Source: Bacillus sp. FJAT-27445 (lineage in GTDB: Bacteria; Bacillota; Bacilli; Bacillales; Cytobacillaceae). Taken from it: DNA of 64,000 bases. The stretch covers positions 44,559 through 108,558 of the forward strand of contig NZ_LMTI01000005.1 of the NCBI RefSeq assembly GCF_001510665.1, in the 5' to 3' direction. The notes below the pieces were generated by a model that searched no databases, was not told the DNA's origin, and saw only the letters and a list, made by a program, of their open reading frames with translations. A program made the translations under genes and the position numbers. Shown here piece by piece: positions 45,360 to 53,360 of the stretch (the first letter of the stretch is position 1; every line of letters begins with the position of its first letter).

Positions 45360-45965
45360 ATGAAACATATATTTAACAGGGGAACAGATGTAACAAAACC
45401 GACTTTGCTTTTGCTTCATGGCACTGGAGGAAATGAATTGGACCTGCTTCCGCTTGCGGAAAGAATTGACGATGAGGCTTCTGTTTTGAGTGTCCGGGGG
45501 AATGTACTTGAAAACGGAATGCCGCGTTTCTTCAGGAGATTGGCAGAAGGTGTGTTTGATGAAGAGGACCTTGTTTTCCGAACCAAGGAACTAAATGAAT
45601 TTCTCGATGAGGCGGCCAAGAACTATGAATTTGACCGAGACAACATTGTTGCCATTGGTTACTCGAATGGAGCCAATATAGCTGCAAGCTTATTATTCCA
45701 TTACCAAAATACTTTGAAGGGCGCAATCCTTCATCACCCAATGGTACCGTTGCGGGGCTTGGAACTTCCCGATTTGTCAGGAAAGCCGGTGTTTATCGCC
45801 GCGGGAACAAATGATCCAATCTGTTCACCAATGGAATCGGCTGAACTCCAATCTTTACTGGAAAAGGCGAATGCAAAGGTTGAGGTTCATTGGGAGAATC
45901 GTGGGCATCAACTGACTGCGTCAGAAGTCGAGGCGGCTGCAGATTGGTATCGAAAGGGCTTTTGA
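45360..45965 (+). CDS. Alpha/beta hydrolase, MhqD-like carboxylesterase
   Basis: A 201-residue hydrolase of the phospholipase/carboxylesterase family. Oxyanion loop LHGTGGNELD, nucleophile serine in GYSNGAN, Asp in GTNDPIC and His in RGHQL make a complete triad. MhqD of B. subtilis, in the same quinone regulon, is the nearest known case. GGAGGGAGAAAA precedes the ATG. Probably cleaves ester or adduct products of ring cleavage. Confidence 0.85.
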   Translation: MKHIFNRGTDVTKPTLLLLHGTGGNELDLLPLAERIDDEASVLSVRGNVLENGMPRFFRRLAEGVFDEEDLVFRTKELNEFLDEAAKNYEFDRDNIVAIGYSNGANIAASLLFHYQNTLKGAILHHPMVPLRGLELPDLSGKPVFIAAGTNDPICSPMESAELQSLLEKANAKVEVHWENRGHQLTASEVEAAADWYRKGF

Positions 45966-46010
45966 ATGAAAATAAATAATTAGGGTAATATATAAAAGGG
46001 TGATATTAAA

Positions 46011-46682
46011 ATGGGTTTTTTATCCAGGTTATTTGGAAAATCAGGAAGTAAGGAGGAAGAAAAATTGTCGAATGTCAAACTAGCAGTCATTTTTTACAGC
46101 ATGGGTGGTACAAACTTCCAACTTGCAAAGTGGGCTGAGGAAGGTGCCAGAGAAGCTGGGGCCGAAGTCAAGGTGTTCAAAGTACAGGAATTGGCTCCTG
46201 AATCCGTAGTACAGGGAAATGAAGTTTGGAAACGGACGTCAGAAGCAACAAAGGATGTTCCCGTTGTTACCTCTGACGATCTTGAATGGGCCGATGCCAT
46301 TATCTTCAGCGTTCCAACAAGATTTGGAAATATGCCTTCTCAAATGAAGCAGTTCCTAGATACCCAGGGGGGACTATGGGCCACTGGCAAAACAGTTAAC
46401 AAAGTTGTCAGTGCAATGACTTCTGCTCAGAATCCTCATGGTGGCCAGGAAGCAACAATTCTTTCCCTTTATACGTCCATGATGCACTGGGGCGCTATTA
46501 TCGTACCACCTGGCTACACCGATCCAGTATTATTTGGAGCAGGCGGCAATCCATATGGAACCAGTGTCACAGTAGGTGAAGATGGAAAAATGAAAGATGC
46601 TTCCCAAGCAGAACCAGCAGTTAAACACCAGGCAAAACGTACTGTTACCGTTGCGGAATGGGTAAAAAAAGCTAATCAATAA
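46011..46682 (+). CDS. NAD(P)H:quinone oxidoreductase, WrbA-like
   Basis: A 223-residue flavodoxin-fold enzyme. The FMN phosphate loop (FYSMGGTNFQLA, unusual GG in place of the more common S/T-rich loop) and PTRFGNMPSQMKQFLDTQGGLW are WrbA-like. It reduces quinones by two electrons to avoid semiquinone radicals. A basic N-terminal extension (MGFLSRLFGKSGSK) precedes the fold. Completes the quinone-detoxification cluster and is followed by a terminator. Confidence 0.88.
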   Translation: MGFLSRLFGKSGSKEEEKLSNVKLAVIFYSMGGTNFQLAKWAEEGAREAGAEVKVFKVQELAPESVVQGNEVWKRTSEATKDVPVVTSDDLEWADAIIFSVPTRFGNMPSQMKQFLDTQGGLWATGKTVNKVVSAMTSAQNPHGGQEATILSLYTSMMHWGAIIVPPGYTDPVLFGAGGNPYGTSVTVGEDGKMKDASQAEPAVKHQAKRTVTVAEWVKKANQ

Positions 46683-46690
46683 TGTAGTTA

Positions 46691-46731
46691 GGAGCTAATC
46701 AAATGATATTTGATTAGCTCTTTCTTTTACT
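46691..46731 (+). terminator. Terminator of the quinone cluster
   Basis: Perfect 13-bp stem GAGCTAATCAAAT / ATTTGATTAGCTC with 3-nt loop (46692-46720), then TTTCTTTT. Confidence 0.9.
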
Positions 46732-46765
46732 ATGGAATTATTTTTATATTAGGGAGGTGGAGGTT

Positions 46766-47440
46766 TTGAATGAAAAAAAGGCGGTTGGAGAAAAAGCTGT
46801 AGAATTTGTAAAGGAAGATATGGTAGTTGGATTGGGAACAGGCTCCACGGTTTTTTACACCGTAAGTTTACTCGGAAAGCTTGTTCAGCAGGGTTTCTCC
46901 ATTATAGGAATACCAACTTCAAGCCAAACGGCAAAATTAGCAACCGAATTAAACATCCCTTTAACATCATTCGATGAAATAGATGAAATTGATATTGCTA
47001 TTGATGGGGCCGATGAAGTCAGCAGGAGTTTTGATTTAATCAAAGGTGGCGGTGGTGCATTACTACGCGAAAAAATAGTTGCCAAATCCGCAAAGAAACT
47101 AATCATTGTGGCAGATTCCAGTAAATTGGTTGATCAATTGGGCTCTGCTGCTTTACCAGTAGAAATTGTCCCTTTTGGGGTGGAGGCGACGAAAAGGCAT
47201 ATTCAAAAAATAGGCATCCACCCCGAGTTAAGACTGAACAATGGCGCCCCTTTTGTGACGGATAACGGGAACTATATTTTGGACTGTATATGCCCAAAAA
47301 TAATCGTACCAAGTGAATTGGAGAGTAATTTGAATATGATTCCAGGCGTAGTGGATAATGGGCTTTTTATAGGGATGGCTGACATGGTCATAACAGTCGA
47401 TGAAAATAAGGAAGTCATAATTAAGAAGCGGGAGCAATGA
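46766..47440 (+). CDS. rpiA: Ribose-5-phosphate isomerase A
   Basis: A 224-residue enzyme interconverting ribose-5-phosphate and ribulose-5-phosphate in the pentose phosphate pathway. Family landmarks: VGLGTGSTVFY, AIDGADEVSRSFDLIKGGGGALLREK (in part DGADE and KGGGGALLREK). TTG 46766 behind AGGGAGGTGGAGG is my choice; a GTG at 46757 within that site is the alternative. Single gene with its own terminator; no link to neighbours is evident. Confidence 0.9.
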   Translation: MNEKKAVGEKAVEFVKEDMVVGLGTGSTVFYTVSLLGKLVQQGFSIIGIPTSSQTAKLATELNIPLTSFDEIDEIDIAIDGADEVSRSFDLIKGGGGALLREKIVAKSAKKLIIVADSSKLVDQLGSAALPVEIVPFGVEATKRHIQKIGIHPELRLNNGAPFVTDNGNYILDCICPKIIVPSELESNLNMIPGVVDNGLFIGMADMVITVDENKEVIIKKREQ

Positions 47441-47455
47441 GTTCATCAACGAAAA

Positions 47456-47483
47456 AGCCAACATCCATTGTTGGTGTTTTTTC
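47456..47483 (+). terminator. Terminator after rpiA
   Basis: CCAACA / TGTTGG stem (47458-47474) followed by TGTTTTTT. Confidence 0.75.
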
Positions 47484-47497
47484 ATTGAGTCAAGAAA

Positions 47498-47533
47498 TAA
47501 AAAAAAAAGGCACCTTTATAACTCTAGGTACCA
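47498..47533 (-). terminator. Terminator of the permease operon
   Basis: On the minus strand GGTACC pairs with GGTGCC (one wobble), followed by T10; lies just past the small Cys-rich gene. Confidence 0.7.
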
Positions 47534-47544
47534 AAATGAATTCA

Positions 47545-47685
47545 TCATTTGCAGCATTTTTCACTTGATTCGCTGCCACAGCAGAGTTCCCCTCCGTTTT
47601 GATTATCTTCAACCTCTTTGATTTCTAATGCACAGCAATCAGCTTCAGAGTTCTGCCCTAGAAATTTTTTAATGAAGTTAAGCAT
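47545..47685 (-). CDS. Small Cys-rich LDCC-type putative metal-binding protein
   Basis: A 46-residue protein with start ATG 47685 and AGGAGG 7-8 nt upstream. Sequence features: basic start MLNFIKKFLG, then three Cys pairs, ADCC, LCCG and KCCK at the end. I recognise it as like the LDCC-motif putative metal-binding small proteins of Bacillaceae. Cys pairs would bind a soft metal or arsenite. It is the last gene of the ArsR-58aa-permease operon, 41 bp after the permease gene. Confidence 0.75.
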   Translation of the reverse strand: MLNFIKKFLGQNSEADCCALEIKEVEDNQNGGELCCGSESSEKCCK

Positions 47686-47726
47686 TCGAATTCACCTCCT
47701 TTTAATTAATCGATTTAATATGCGTC

Positions 47727-48590
47727 TTAAACCAGGAAAAATACGAACCCTGAGACCGTACTCATCGTAATCACAGAAAGAATAAACGCGATGACAAGCT
47801 GTTTGCGGAAGATGGATTTTAATAGGACCACCTCCGGAAGGCTTGCACCGGCGGAAGAAATCATGAGCGCCATAACAGGGCCAAGAGCCATGCCTTTTGC
47901 AATCAAAATCTGGGAGATTGGAATCATACTTGATAATCGAATATACAAAGGAATACCGATGATGGCCGCTATTGGGATTAGCCACCATTTGTCCTGTCCG
48001 AACCATTCAGCGATATAGTGTGTTGGAACCAACCCATGAATCGCCGCCCCGATAAACGCTCCGATCAGAAGATAAGGGTAGACACTTTTCATGAGGGTAA
48101 GTGTTTCGCTCACCGCGTACTTCCAGTTGAATTTCTGGTTGGATTCTTGATATCCCTTCATGACAACATTCTTAACATACCGTTCAAACCCGAGTTTATC
48201 GAGCGTAAAGCCGATTACAATAGACAAGATAGAAGTGATTAACGTGTAGAGAACCGTTACTTTCCAGCCCATGACGACTCCCATGATTGTCAGGATAGTC
48301 GGATCCAGGACTGGCGAAGCGAATAGGAAGACCATTGTGATTGAAAATGGAATCTTGTTCTTCAGCATGTTCACGACAACTGGAATGGTAGAGCAAGAAC
48401 AGAATGGTGTGATAAAAGCGAAAACGATGGCGATGATGCTTGCTGTGAATTTATTGCTGCCAGTCAGCTTCCTTTCTATTCTCTCATACGGGATATAGCC
48501 TTGAAGCAGGCTGATGGCAAAGCTGATAATGATAAAAAGGATGGTCAGTTCGGCCGCGATCCCAAGAAAACTATTCAAAAAATCCATCAT
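47727..48590 (-). CDS. Permease of the DUF318/ArsP-like family
   Basis: A 287-residue membrane protein with about eight membrane segments. The family motif PFCSCSTIPV carries two Cys in the first half, as in ArsP organoarsenical exporters and related UPF0718 permeases; a second half repeats IGIPLYIRLSSMIPIS. AGGAGG precedes the ATG. The ArsR-type regulator upstream and Cys-rich small proteins on both sides point to export of a metalloid or thiol-reactive metal compound. Confidence 0.88.
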   Translation of the reverse strand: MMDFLNSFLGIAAELTILFIIISFAISLLQGYIPYERIERKLTGSNKFTASIIAIVFAFITPFCSCSTIPVVVNMLKNKIPFSITMVFLFASPVLDPTILTIMGVVMGWKVTVLYTLITSILSIVIGFTLDKLGFERYVKNVVMKGYQESNQKFNWKYAVSETLTLMKSVYPYLLIGAFIGAAIHGLVPTHYIAEWFGQDKWWLIPIAAIIGIPLYIRLSSMIPISQILIAKGMALGPVMALMISSAGASLPEVVLLKSIFRKQLVIAFILSVITMSTVSGFVFFLV

Positions 48591-48601
48591 AACTTAGCCT
48601 C

Positions 48602-48778
48602 CTATGCTTCGCACAAGCATGGGTGATCGTTAACCTGTGCTTGAGGCTTATTTTTTTTGAAAAAGTGAAAAAAGTTTTTTTCTTCCTTTAGAACGGAATA
48701 CTTCCAGGCTTCCTTTGCGTTCTTTTCAATTTCCTGTTGTTTAAGTTCAACCATCAGTTGGATATCGTACATTGTCAT
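48602..48778 (-). CDS. Conserved-looking 58-residue small protein with CxC tail
   Basis: A short gene from ATG 48778 with AAGGAGG at ideal distance; 58 codons to TAG, 11 bp before the permease start. The N-terminal half is a charged helix (MVELKQQEIEKNAKEAW), the C-terminus has KNFFHFFKKNK and ends HPCLCEA. The CxC pair could bind the metal handled by the permease. No family recognised. Its position in the operon and strong site make translation likely. Confidence 0.7.
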   Translation of the reverse strand: MTMYDIQLMVELKQQEIEKNAKEAWKYSVLKEEKNFFHFFKKNKPQAQVNDHPCLCEA

Positions 48779-48794
48779 TGCTTATTCCTCCTTA

Positions 48795-48832
48795 ATCAAA
48801 TAAAGTTGATTTTTTAATCAAAAAAAATTGAT
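48795..48832. promoter_or_regulatory. Two tandem ArsR-type operators inside the permease operon
   Basis: ATCAAataaagTTGAT (48795-48810) and ATCAAaaaaaaTTGAT (48817-48832), both 5-6-5 inverted repeats with centres 22 bp apart, between the ArsR gene and the 58-residue gene. Confidence 0.65.
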
Positions 48833-48852
48833 TTATAATCCAGCCTGAAGGC

Positions 48853-49179
48853 CTAACAGCACGTAGGCCTGAACAGGCAGCACAGCTCGGGTGACAGCAA
48901 GTGATTAATTTCCTTTTGGTTAATGGCGTAATAACTCCATGTTCCCTTCGTTTCCTTCAAAATAAGATCAGCGTCAAGCAGAATCTTCAAGTGGTACGAC
49001 AGCTTTGATTGCTGCATATCGATCATGTCGGCTAAATCGCAAACACAGATTGATTCCTGCTGGCAGAGCAGGTTTAAAATCTGCAGCCTTTTTTGGTCAG
49101 CGAGTGCTTTGAACTTTTGCTCATAAGCAACGAAGCTATTTACCAATGATATATCGGTCAGCGGAATTGTCTTTTCCAT
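48853..49179 (-). CDS. ArsR family metal-sensing repressor
   Basis: A 108-residue winged-helix repressor. The ArsR metal motif ESICVCDL (two Cys in the recognition region) is present, with a second thiol cluster at the C-terminus (ELCCLFRPTCC), so it should sense a thiol-loving metal or metalloid with up to five or six thiols. DNA-contact helix MQQSKLSYHLKIL. First gene of the minus-strand operon and flanked by matching operators. Confidence 0.92.
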   Translation of the reverse strand: MEKTIPLTDISLVNSFVAYEQKFKALADQKRLQILNLLCQQESICVCDLADMIDMQQSKLSYHLKILLDADLILKETKGTWSYYAINQKEINHLLSPELCCLFRPTCC

Positions 49180-49194
49180 TGTTATTCCCCTTTC

Positions 49195-49268
49195 ATCAAA
49201 TTTACTTGATATTTGTATTATAATTCCATGTTAGCCAGAATGCAACATATAAATCAAAAAAAATTGAT
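49195..49268. promoter_or_regulatory. Divergent promoter with two ArsR-type operators
   Basis: ATCAAatttacTTGAT (49195-49210) and ATCAAaaaaaaTTGAT (49253-49268) lie between the two divergent ArsR genes. The four sites here and at 48795 share exactly the same 5-6-5 design, so either repressor could act on both operons. Confidence 0.65.
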
Positions 49269-49335
49269 GAAAAAATTTCTTGAGTATATAAGCAAATAGT
49301 TATATTTTAATAAAGATGAGGAAAGGAGCGAAATC

Positions 49336-49683
49336 ATGGGGCATGTGAAACAAGATGTTGAAGATGTTTCCTTGGTATTCAAGTTGCTTGGGGACAAGAC
49401 CAGGCTGACGATCATGGCTCTATTGTTTATCCGAGAGCTCTGCGTTTGCGAACTTCTTGAAGTTTTTGAAATGAGCCAACCCTCGATTAGCCAGCATCTT
49501 CGAAAACTGAAGGATGCGGGGCTAGTTAAAGAGGAAAGGAAAGGACAGTGGATTTTCTATTCTATTAATGAGGACAGTAAACATTATCCGTTAGTTGAAA
49601 ACGTACTTCATTTCATACCGGAACAAACAGAAAAAATGGCGCAAATATTAAAAAGCAATCCAACAATGCGTTGTGGATGCTAG
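49336..49683 (+). CDS. arsR: ArsR family arsenical-resistance repressor
   Basis: A 115-residue winged-helix repressor with the classic arsenic-sensing motif ELCVCEL and helix MSQPSISQHLRKL; a further Cys pair ends the protein (MRCGC). GAAAGGAGCG precedes the ATG. First gene of the arsR-arsB-arsC operon, relieving repression when arsenite binds. Confidence 0.93.
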   Translation: MGHVKQDVEDVSLVFKLLGDKTRLTIMALLFIRELCVCELLEVFEMSQPSISQHLRKLKDAGLVKEERKGQWIFYSINEDSKHYPLVENVLHFIPEQTEKMAQILKSNPTMRCGC

Positions 49684-49713
49684 AATTTAATAGGATTAAT
49701 TGGAGGTTTGAAT

Positions 49714-51012
49714 TTGGTTTCATCACTGCTTGCTTCTTTAATTTTTTTAGTTACCCTCATAATGGTTATATGGCAGCCAAGAAATTTATCAATTGGATGG
49801 TCTGCATGCGGCGGTGCCATTCTTGCTTTGATTGTTGGAGTTGTTGACTTCAATGATGTGATCGATGTTACGCAAATCGTATGGAATGCAACATTCTCGT
49901 TCATTGCAATTATTATCATTTCTCTAATATTGGATGAGATTGGATTCTTTGAATGGGCAGCCTTGCATATGGCAAGGGGTGCAAAAGGAAATGGCATCAA
50001 AATGTTTGTGTACATTTGCATACTTGGAGCGTTGGTTGCCGCACTGTTTGCGAATGACGGGGCAGCACTTATACTCACTCCAATCGTACTTGCGATGGTT
50101 AGAAACCTGAATTTCGAGGAGAAGATGATCTTCCCTTTCATTATAGCAAGCGGCTTTATTGCGGATACAACTTCATTGCCCCTTGTGGTCAGTAACCTTG
50201 TGAATATTGTTTCCGCAGACTTTTTTGGAATTGGCTTTAATGAGTTTGCATCGAGAATGATCATACCGAATCTATTTTCATTATCGGCAAGCATCCTGGT
50301 GCTTTACCTCTACTTCAAAAAGAACATTCCCAAAAAATATGATCTTGGGCAGTTAAAGAAGCCAAAGGATGCTATACGGGATGAGAAAATGTTTCGCCTA
50401 TCATGGGTTGTTTTATCCGTATTGCTTGCGGGTTATTTAATCAGTGAATTCTTGAATGCTCCTGTATCCATTATTGCAGGCATTGTTGCTATCTTCTTCT
50501 TGTTCATGGCTAGGAAAAGCAATGCTGTTAATACCAAAAATGTTGTAAAAGGGGCCCCTTGGGGTATCGTCTTTTTTTCAATTGGAATGTATGTTGTAGT
50601 CTATGGCTTAAGAAACGCCGGGCTTACCAACGTCCTGGCAGACCTAATTCAATGGACTGCAGACCATGGACTGTTCGCAGCAACCATTGGAATGGGATTT
50701 ATCGCCGCCATCCTATCTTCGGTTATGAACAACATGCCAACAGTTATGATTGATGCCCTGGCCATTGCTGATACTGATACATCAGGAGTCATACGGGAGG
50801 CATTAATTTATGCCAACGTAATCGGATCAGACTTGGGTCCGAAAATCACACCGATTGGTTCCCTCGCAACATTGTTATGGCTCCATGTCCTCTCTTTAAA
50901 AGGAGTCAAGATCTCTTGGGGGACCTATTTTAAAACAGGAATAATATTGACGATTCCCACCCTTTTTATTACCCTGGCAGGGCTCTTTGTATGGCTTTTG
51001 ATTATTTCTTAG
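49714..51012 (+). CDS. arsB: Arsenite efflux transporter ArsB
   Basis: A 432-residue membrane protein of the ArsB/NhaD superfamily, about 11-12 membrane segments, exporting arsenite by the proton motive force. Family blocks [17 protein letters not shown] and [13 protein letters not shown] are clear. TTG 49714 has GGAGG 7 nt upstream; a TTG two codons earlier is too close to that site. Lies between arsR and arsC. Confidence 0.92.
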   Translation: MVSSLLASLIFLVTLIMVIWQPRNLSIGWSACGGAILALIVGVVDFNDVIDVTQIVWNATFSFIAIIIISLILDEIGFFEWAALHMARGAKGNGIKMFVYICILGALVAALFANDGAALILTPIVLAMVRNLNFEEKMIFPFIIASGFIADTTSLPLVVSNLVNIVSADFFGIGFNEFASRMIIPNLFSLSASILVLYLYFKKNIPKKYDLGQLKKPKDAIRDEKMFRLSWVVLSVLLAGYLISEFLNAPVSIIAGIVAIFFLFMARKSNAVNTKNVVKGAPWGIVFFSIGMYVVVYGLRNAGLTNVLADLIQWTADHGLFAATIGMGFIAAILSSVMNNMPTVMIDALAIADTDTSGVIREALIYANVIGSDLGPKITPIGSLATLLWLHVLSLKGVKISWGTYFKTGIILTIPTLFITLAGLFVWLLIIS

Positions 51013-51041
51013 AAAACAATCTAGAAAAGGAGTGAGTCACC

Positions 51042-51464
51042 ATGGCGAAAAAAACGATTTATTTCTTGTGTACAGGGAATTCGTGCCGAAGCCAGATGGC
51101 TGAAGGATGGGCGAAAAAATATTTGGATAGCGATGAATGGGAAGTCAAAAGTGCCGGCCTGGAAGCACACGGCCTAAATCCAAATGCGGTGAAAGCGATG
51201 GGGGAAGCGGGAATTGATATTTCAAACCAAACTTCAGATGTCATAGACCTTGAAATCCTGAACAATGCGAACCTGGTTGTAACCCTGTGCGGCCATGCGG
51301 CAGACCATTGCCCGGTTACCCCTCAACATGTAAACAAAGAACACTGGGGATTTGATGACCCTGCGAAAGCTGAAGGAACCGATGAAGAAAAATGGGCATT
51401 TTTTCAGCGTGTTCGTGATGAAATCGGGGAGAGAATCAAAATATTCGCTGAAACAGGCAAATGA
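51042..51464 (+). CDS. arsC: Thioredoxin-coupled arsenate reductase
   Basis: A 140-residue LMW-phosphatase-fold arsenate reductase. Catalytic P-loop CTGNSCRS (Cys10 nucleophile), and the relay Cys pair in [10 protein letters not shown] (about C82 and C89), the layout of the thioredoxin-linked B. subtilis/S. aureus ArsC. Reduces arsenate to arsenite for export by ArsB. AAAGGAGTGAG precedes the ATG. Confidence 0.95.
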   Translation: MAKKTIYFLCTGNSCRSQMAEGWAKKYLDSDEWEVKSAGLEAHGLNPNAVKAMGEAGIDISNQTSDVIDLEILNNANLVVTLCGHAADHCPVTPQHVNKEHWGFDDPAKAEGTDEEKWAFFQRVRDEIGERIKIFAETGK

Positions 51465-51475
51465 ATAGAGATGCA

Positions 51476-51507
51476 AAAAGCTCAGAATAGATCTGAGCTT
51501 TTTTTGT
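51476..51507 (+). terminator. Terminator of the ars operon
   Basis: AAAAGCTCAGA / TCTGAGCTTTT stem followed by T's. Confidence 0.85.
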
Positions 51508-51627
51508 ATTTTGTCCAAAAACCCACTGGATTGAAATTCACACTATTTCATCCATGTATTTTAGATAAGCCGGTCATTTCATAGAAATTTCAGCCAAGCT
51601 AATCCAAAGAAATAAAAAGGTGCTTTT

Positions 51628-52506
51628 CTAAAGTGGTTCCACATGTACATGGACATCATATACACCATGCTCTTCCATCATTATTTTCTCAACAAGGGTT
51701 GCGATATCATGAGCCTCTTTGATTCCAAGCGTAGAATTTACAAGAATCACGCAATCAATGACCTCATTATTCCCGTAATTTCGTCCCTTGATTTCTTTGA
51801 TGCCTTTCACATCTTTAACGTTTAAAATAATTTCTTTGTAGAGCTGAAGCTTTGTTTCATCAAAACCATCCGATAGTTCGTGTGAAGCTTGTCTGAAAAT
51901 ATCCCAGGCAGTTTTGCAAATCAAAAAACCTACGACCATGGCTGTTACAGTGTCAAGCCAAGGCATGTTCAGCTGTGATCCGAAAATACCAATTGCCGCA
52001 CCGATACTGACCCAGGCATCCGATAGGTTATCTTTCGCTGCAGCCGCAACTGAATTGCTATTAATTTTCATCGCCAGCTTATTATTGTACCGATATACAA
52101 AATACATCGCCAGCGCAGAAACAAGTGCTACATAAGCTGCGATAATATCCGGGGATTCCGTCCGACTTTGAAACATTGAAGTGAATCCGTTACTCAGCAC
52201 CTGGATTCCCACAGCAGCCATGATGAAGGAAGCTACCATTGAAGCAATGGTCTCGCTTTTCCAGTGGCCATATTTGTGATTTTCATCTGCCGGCTTTTGT
52301 GAAATTTTCAGCCCGATCAGCACAGCGACGGAGGCTATGATATCGGTTGTATTATTTAGCCCGTCCGCTTTTAGGGCGGCAGACTCGCTCATATACCCAA
52401 TTATCAGCTTCAAACAGGAGAGTACGAGGTAGGCCGCTATGCTTATGATGGCCCCGCGTTCCCCGAGTTTTAAATCTCTATATCTCTGTTCTTCCACCGA
52501 ACCCAT
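51628..52506 (-). CDS. Cation diffusion facilitator transporter
   Basis: A 292-residue CDF protein, six membrane segments and a C-terminal cytoplasmic ferredoxin-like domain (YDVHVHVEPL at the end). Metal-site candidates: ALKADGLNNTTD in segment 2 (with D in place of the usual HxxxD/DxxxD arrangement) and DNLSDAWVSIGA in segment 5. Exports a divalent metal such as Mn, Zn, Co or Fe in exchange for protons. AGGAGG is very close to the ATG; a GTG three codons later is an alternative start. Confidence 0.9.
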   Translation of the reverse strand: MGSVEEQRYRDLKLGERGAIISIAAYLVLSCLKLIIGYMSESAALKADGLNNTTDIIASVAVLIGLKISQKPADENHKYGHWKSETIASMVASFIMAAVGIQVLSNGFTSMFQSRTESPDIIAAYVALVSALAMYFVYRYNNKLAMKINSNSVAAAAKDNLSDAWVSIGAAIGIFGSQLNMPWLDTVTAMVVGFLICKTAWDIFRQASHELSDGFDETKLQLYKEIILNVKDVKGIKEIKGRNYGNNEVIDCVILVNSTLGIKEAHDIATLVEKIMMEEHGVYDVHVHVEPL

Positions 52507-52724
52507 CCCCTCCTAAAAAACTCCTCCATAACCATAACATCCAGTATCCGTGTGGGTCTAGGGCAAGATTTTTGTGTGTTTTTAACTAAATAAGGCATGG
52601 TAAAGAAAGTTAACCTGAAGAAAAAGTGCGGAGGAACTCCTTAAGAGGCGCTCAACGCCTGATATGACAGAGGACATGTTCCAAAGAACTATGGGACTTG
52701 AATTCATTGGCCTTGCCAAATGAA

Positions 52725-52757
52725 AAAAGCCAACTGCAATTGTTGGCTTTTTAATAT
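52725..52757. terminator. Bidirectional hairpin terminator
   Basis: AAAGCCAAC / GTTGGCTTT with 7-nt loop, A's before and T's after; the likely 3' end of the ribonucleotide reductase operon on the minus strand. Confidence 0.75.
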
Positions 52758-52770
52758 TTTTTTACACACG

Positions 52771-52915
52771 CTATTCGGCCATTTTCTTTGTGTACAGCCT
52801 TTCCAATATATGAATCATATAGAGGAAGTGGTCGGCTTCCCGTATAAAATGGTCTGCCAATAATGGTAATAACATTGCGCTCTTTTCATACTGGTCTAGA
52901 TTTTCTGCCCTAACC
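52771..52915 (-). pseudogene. Gene remnant, DUF2935-like C-terminus
   Basis: An open minus-strand frame ending at TAG 52771-52773 encodes ENLDQYEKSAMLLPLL and DHFIREADHFLYM, resembling the C-terminal helix of DUF2935 (REAxHF pattern). No start with a ribosome binding site is seen, and it overlaps the flavodoxin 3' end in another frame, so I take it as a decayed remnant. A 34-codon ORF from ATG 52875 cannot be excluded. Confidence 0.3.
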
Positions 52916-53360
52916 GTTTAAGCATGCTCTCAATAAACAGGCGGCAGCGGGGGAGATCTGTATCCTGTGGCGCAAGTTCAACCTTCAATGTCGCGGCAAG
53001 CGTTGTCTTAACGAACAGCATATCCCTGAAAGCATCCACAGCCCCGCAAAAGTGAGGATAAAAGCTATCTCCGGTTCCGGCAATTCCGGTAATAACGTGC
53101 TTTAAGTCCTGCAGTTCAATTGCTTCATAGACAGTTTGCATAGGGGATGGGATTTCTCCGCTTCCCCAAGTGTACGTTACGATGACGATGGCATCGAAGT
53201 CCTTCAGTTTTTTGAGTGGAAATTGGCTTGTTTTACAAAAGAGAGGGGAAATGCCGTATTGGTAAAAAGCATACTGCAAGCTTTCCGCCAGATCTCTTGT
53301 ATTTCCTGTTACGGATTCGTAGACGATTCCAATTTTGTAATCATAATTCGTCAAAGCCAT
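52896..53360 (-). CDS. Flavodoxin, NrdI-like partner of the ribonucleotide reductase
   Basis: A 154-residue flavodoxin: FMN phosphate loop ESVTGNTRDLA, then VIVTYTWGSGEIPSP and GIAGTGDSFYPHFCGA for the isoalloxazine loops. It overlaps the beta-subunit gene by 20 bp. In class Ib systems the flavodoxin NrdI supplies oxidant to build the dimanganese-tyrosyl cofactor, so that role is likely here, although the protein is longer than typical NrdI. ATG 53360 begins the recognisable fold; 21 upstream in-frame codons lie inside the beta gene. Confidence 0.8.
   Translation of the reverse strand: MALTNYDYKIGIVYESVTGNTRDLAESLQYAFYQYGISPLFCKTSQFPLKKLKDFDAIVIVTYTWGSGEIPSPMQTVYEAIELQDLKHVITGIAGTGDSFYPHFCGAVDAFRDMLFVKTTLAATLKVELAPQDTDLPRCRLFIESMLKRLGQKI

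Noticed and set aside
52640..52720. Short plus-strand coding fragment ending MGLEFIGLAK
   Set aside because: Too short to assign, no start context, and no family recognised; left unannotated.
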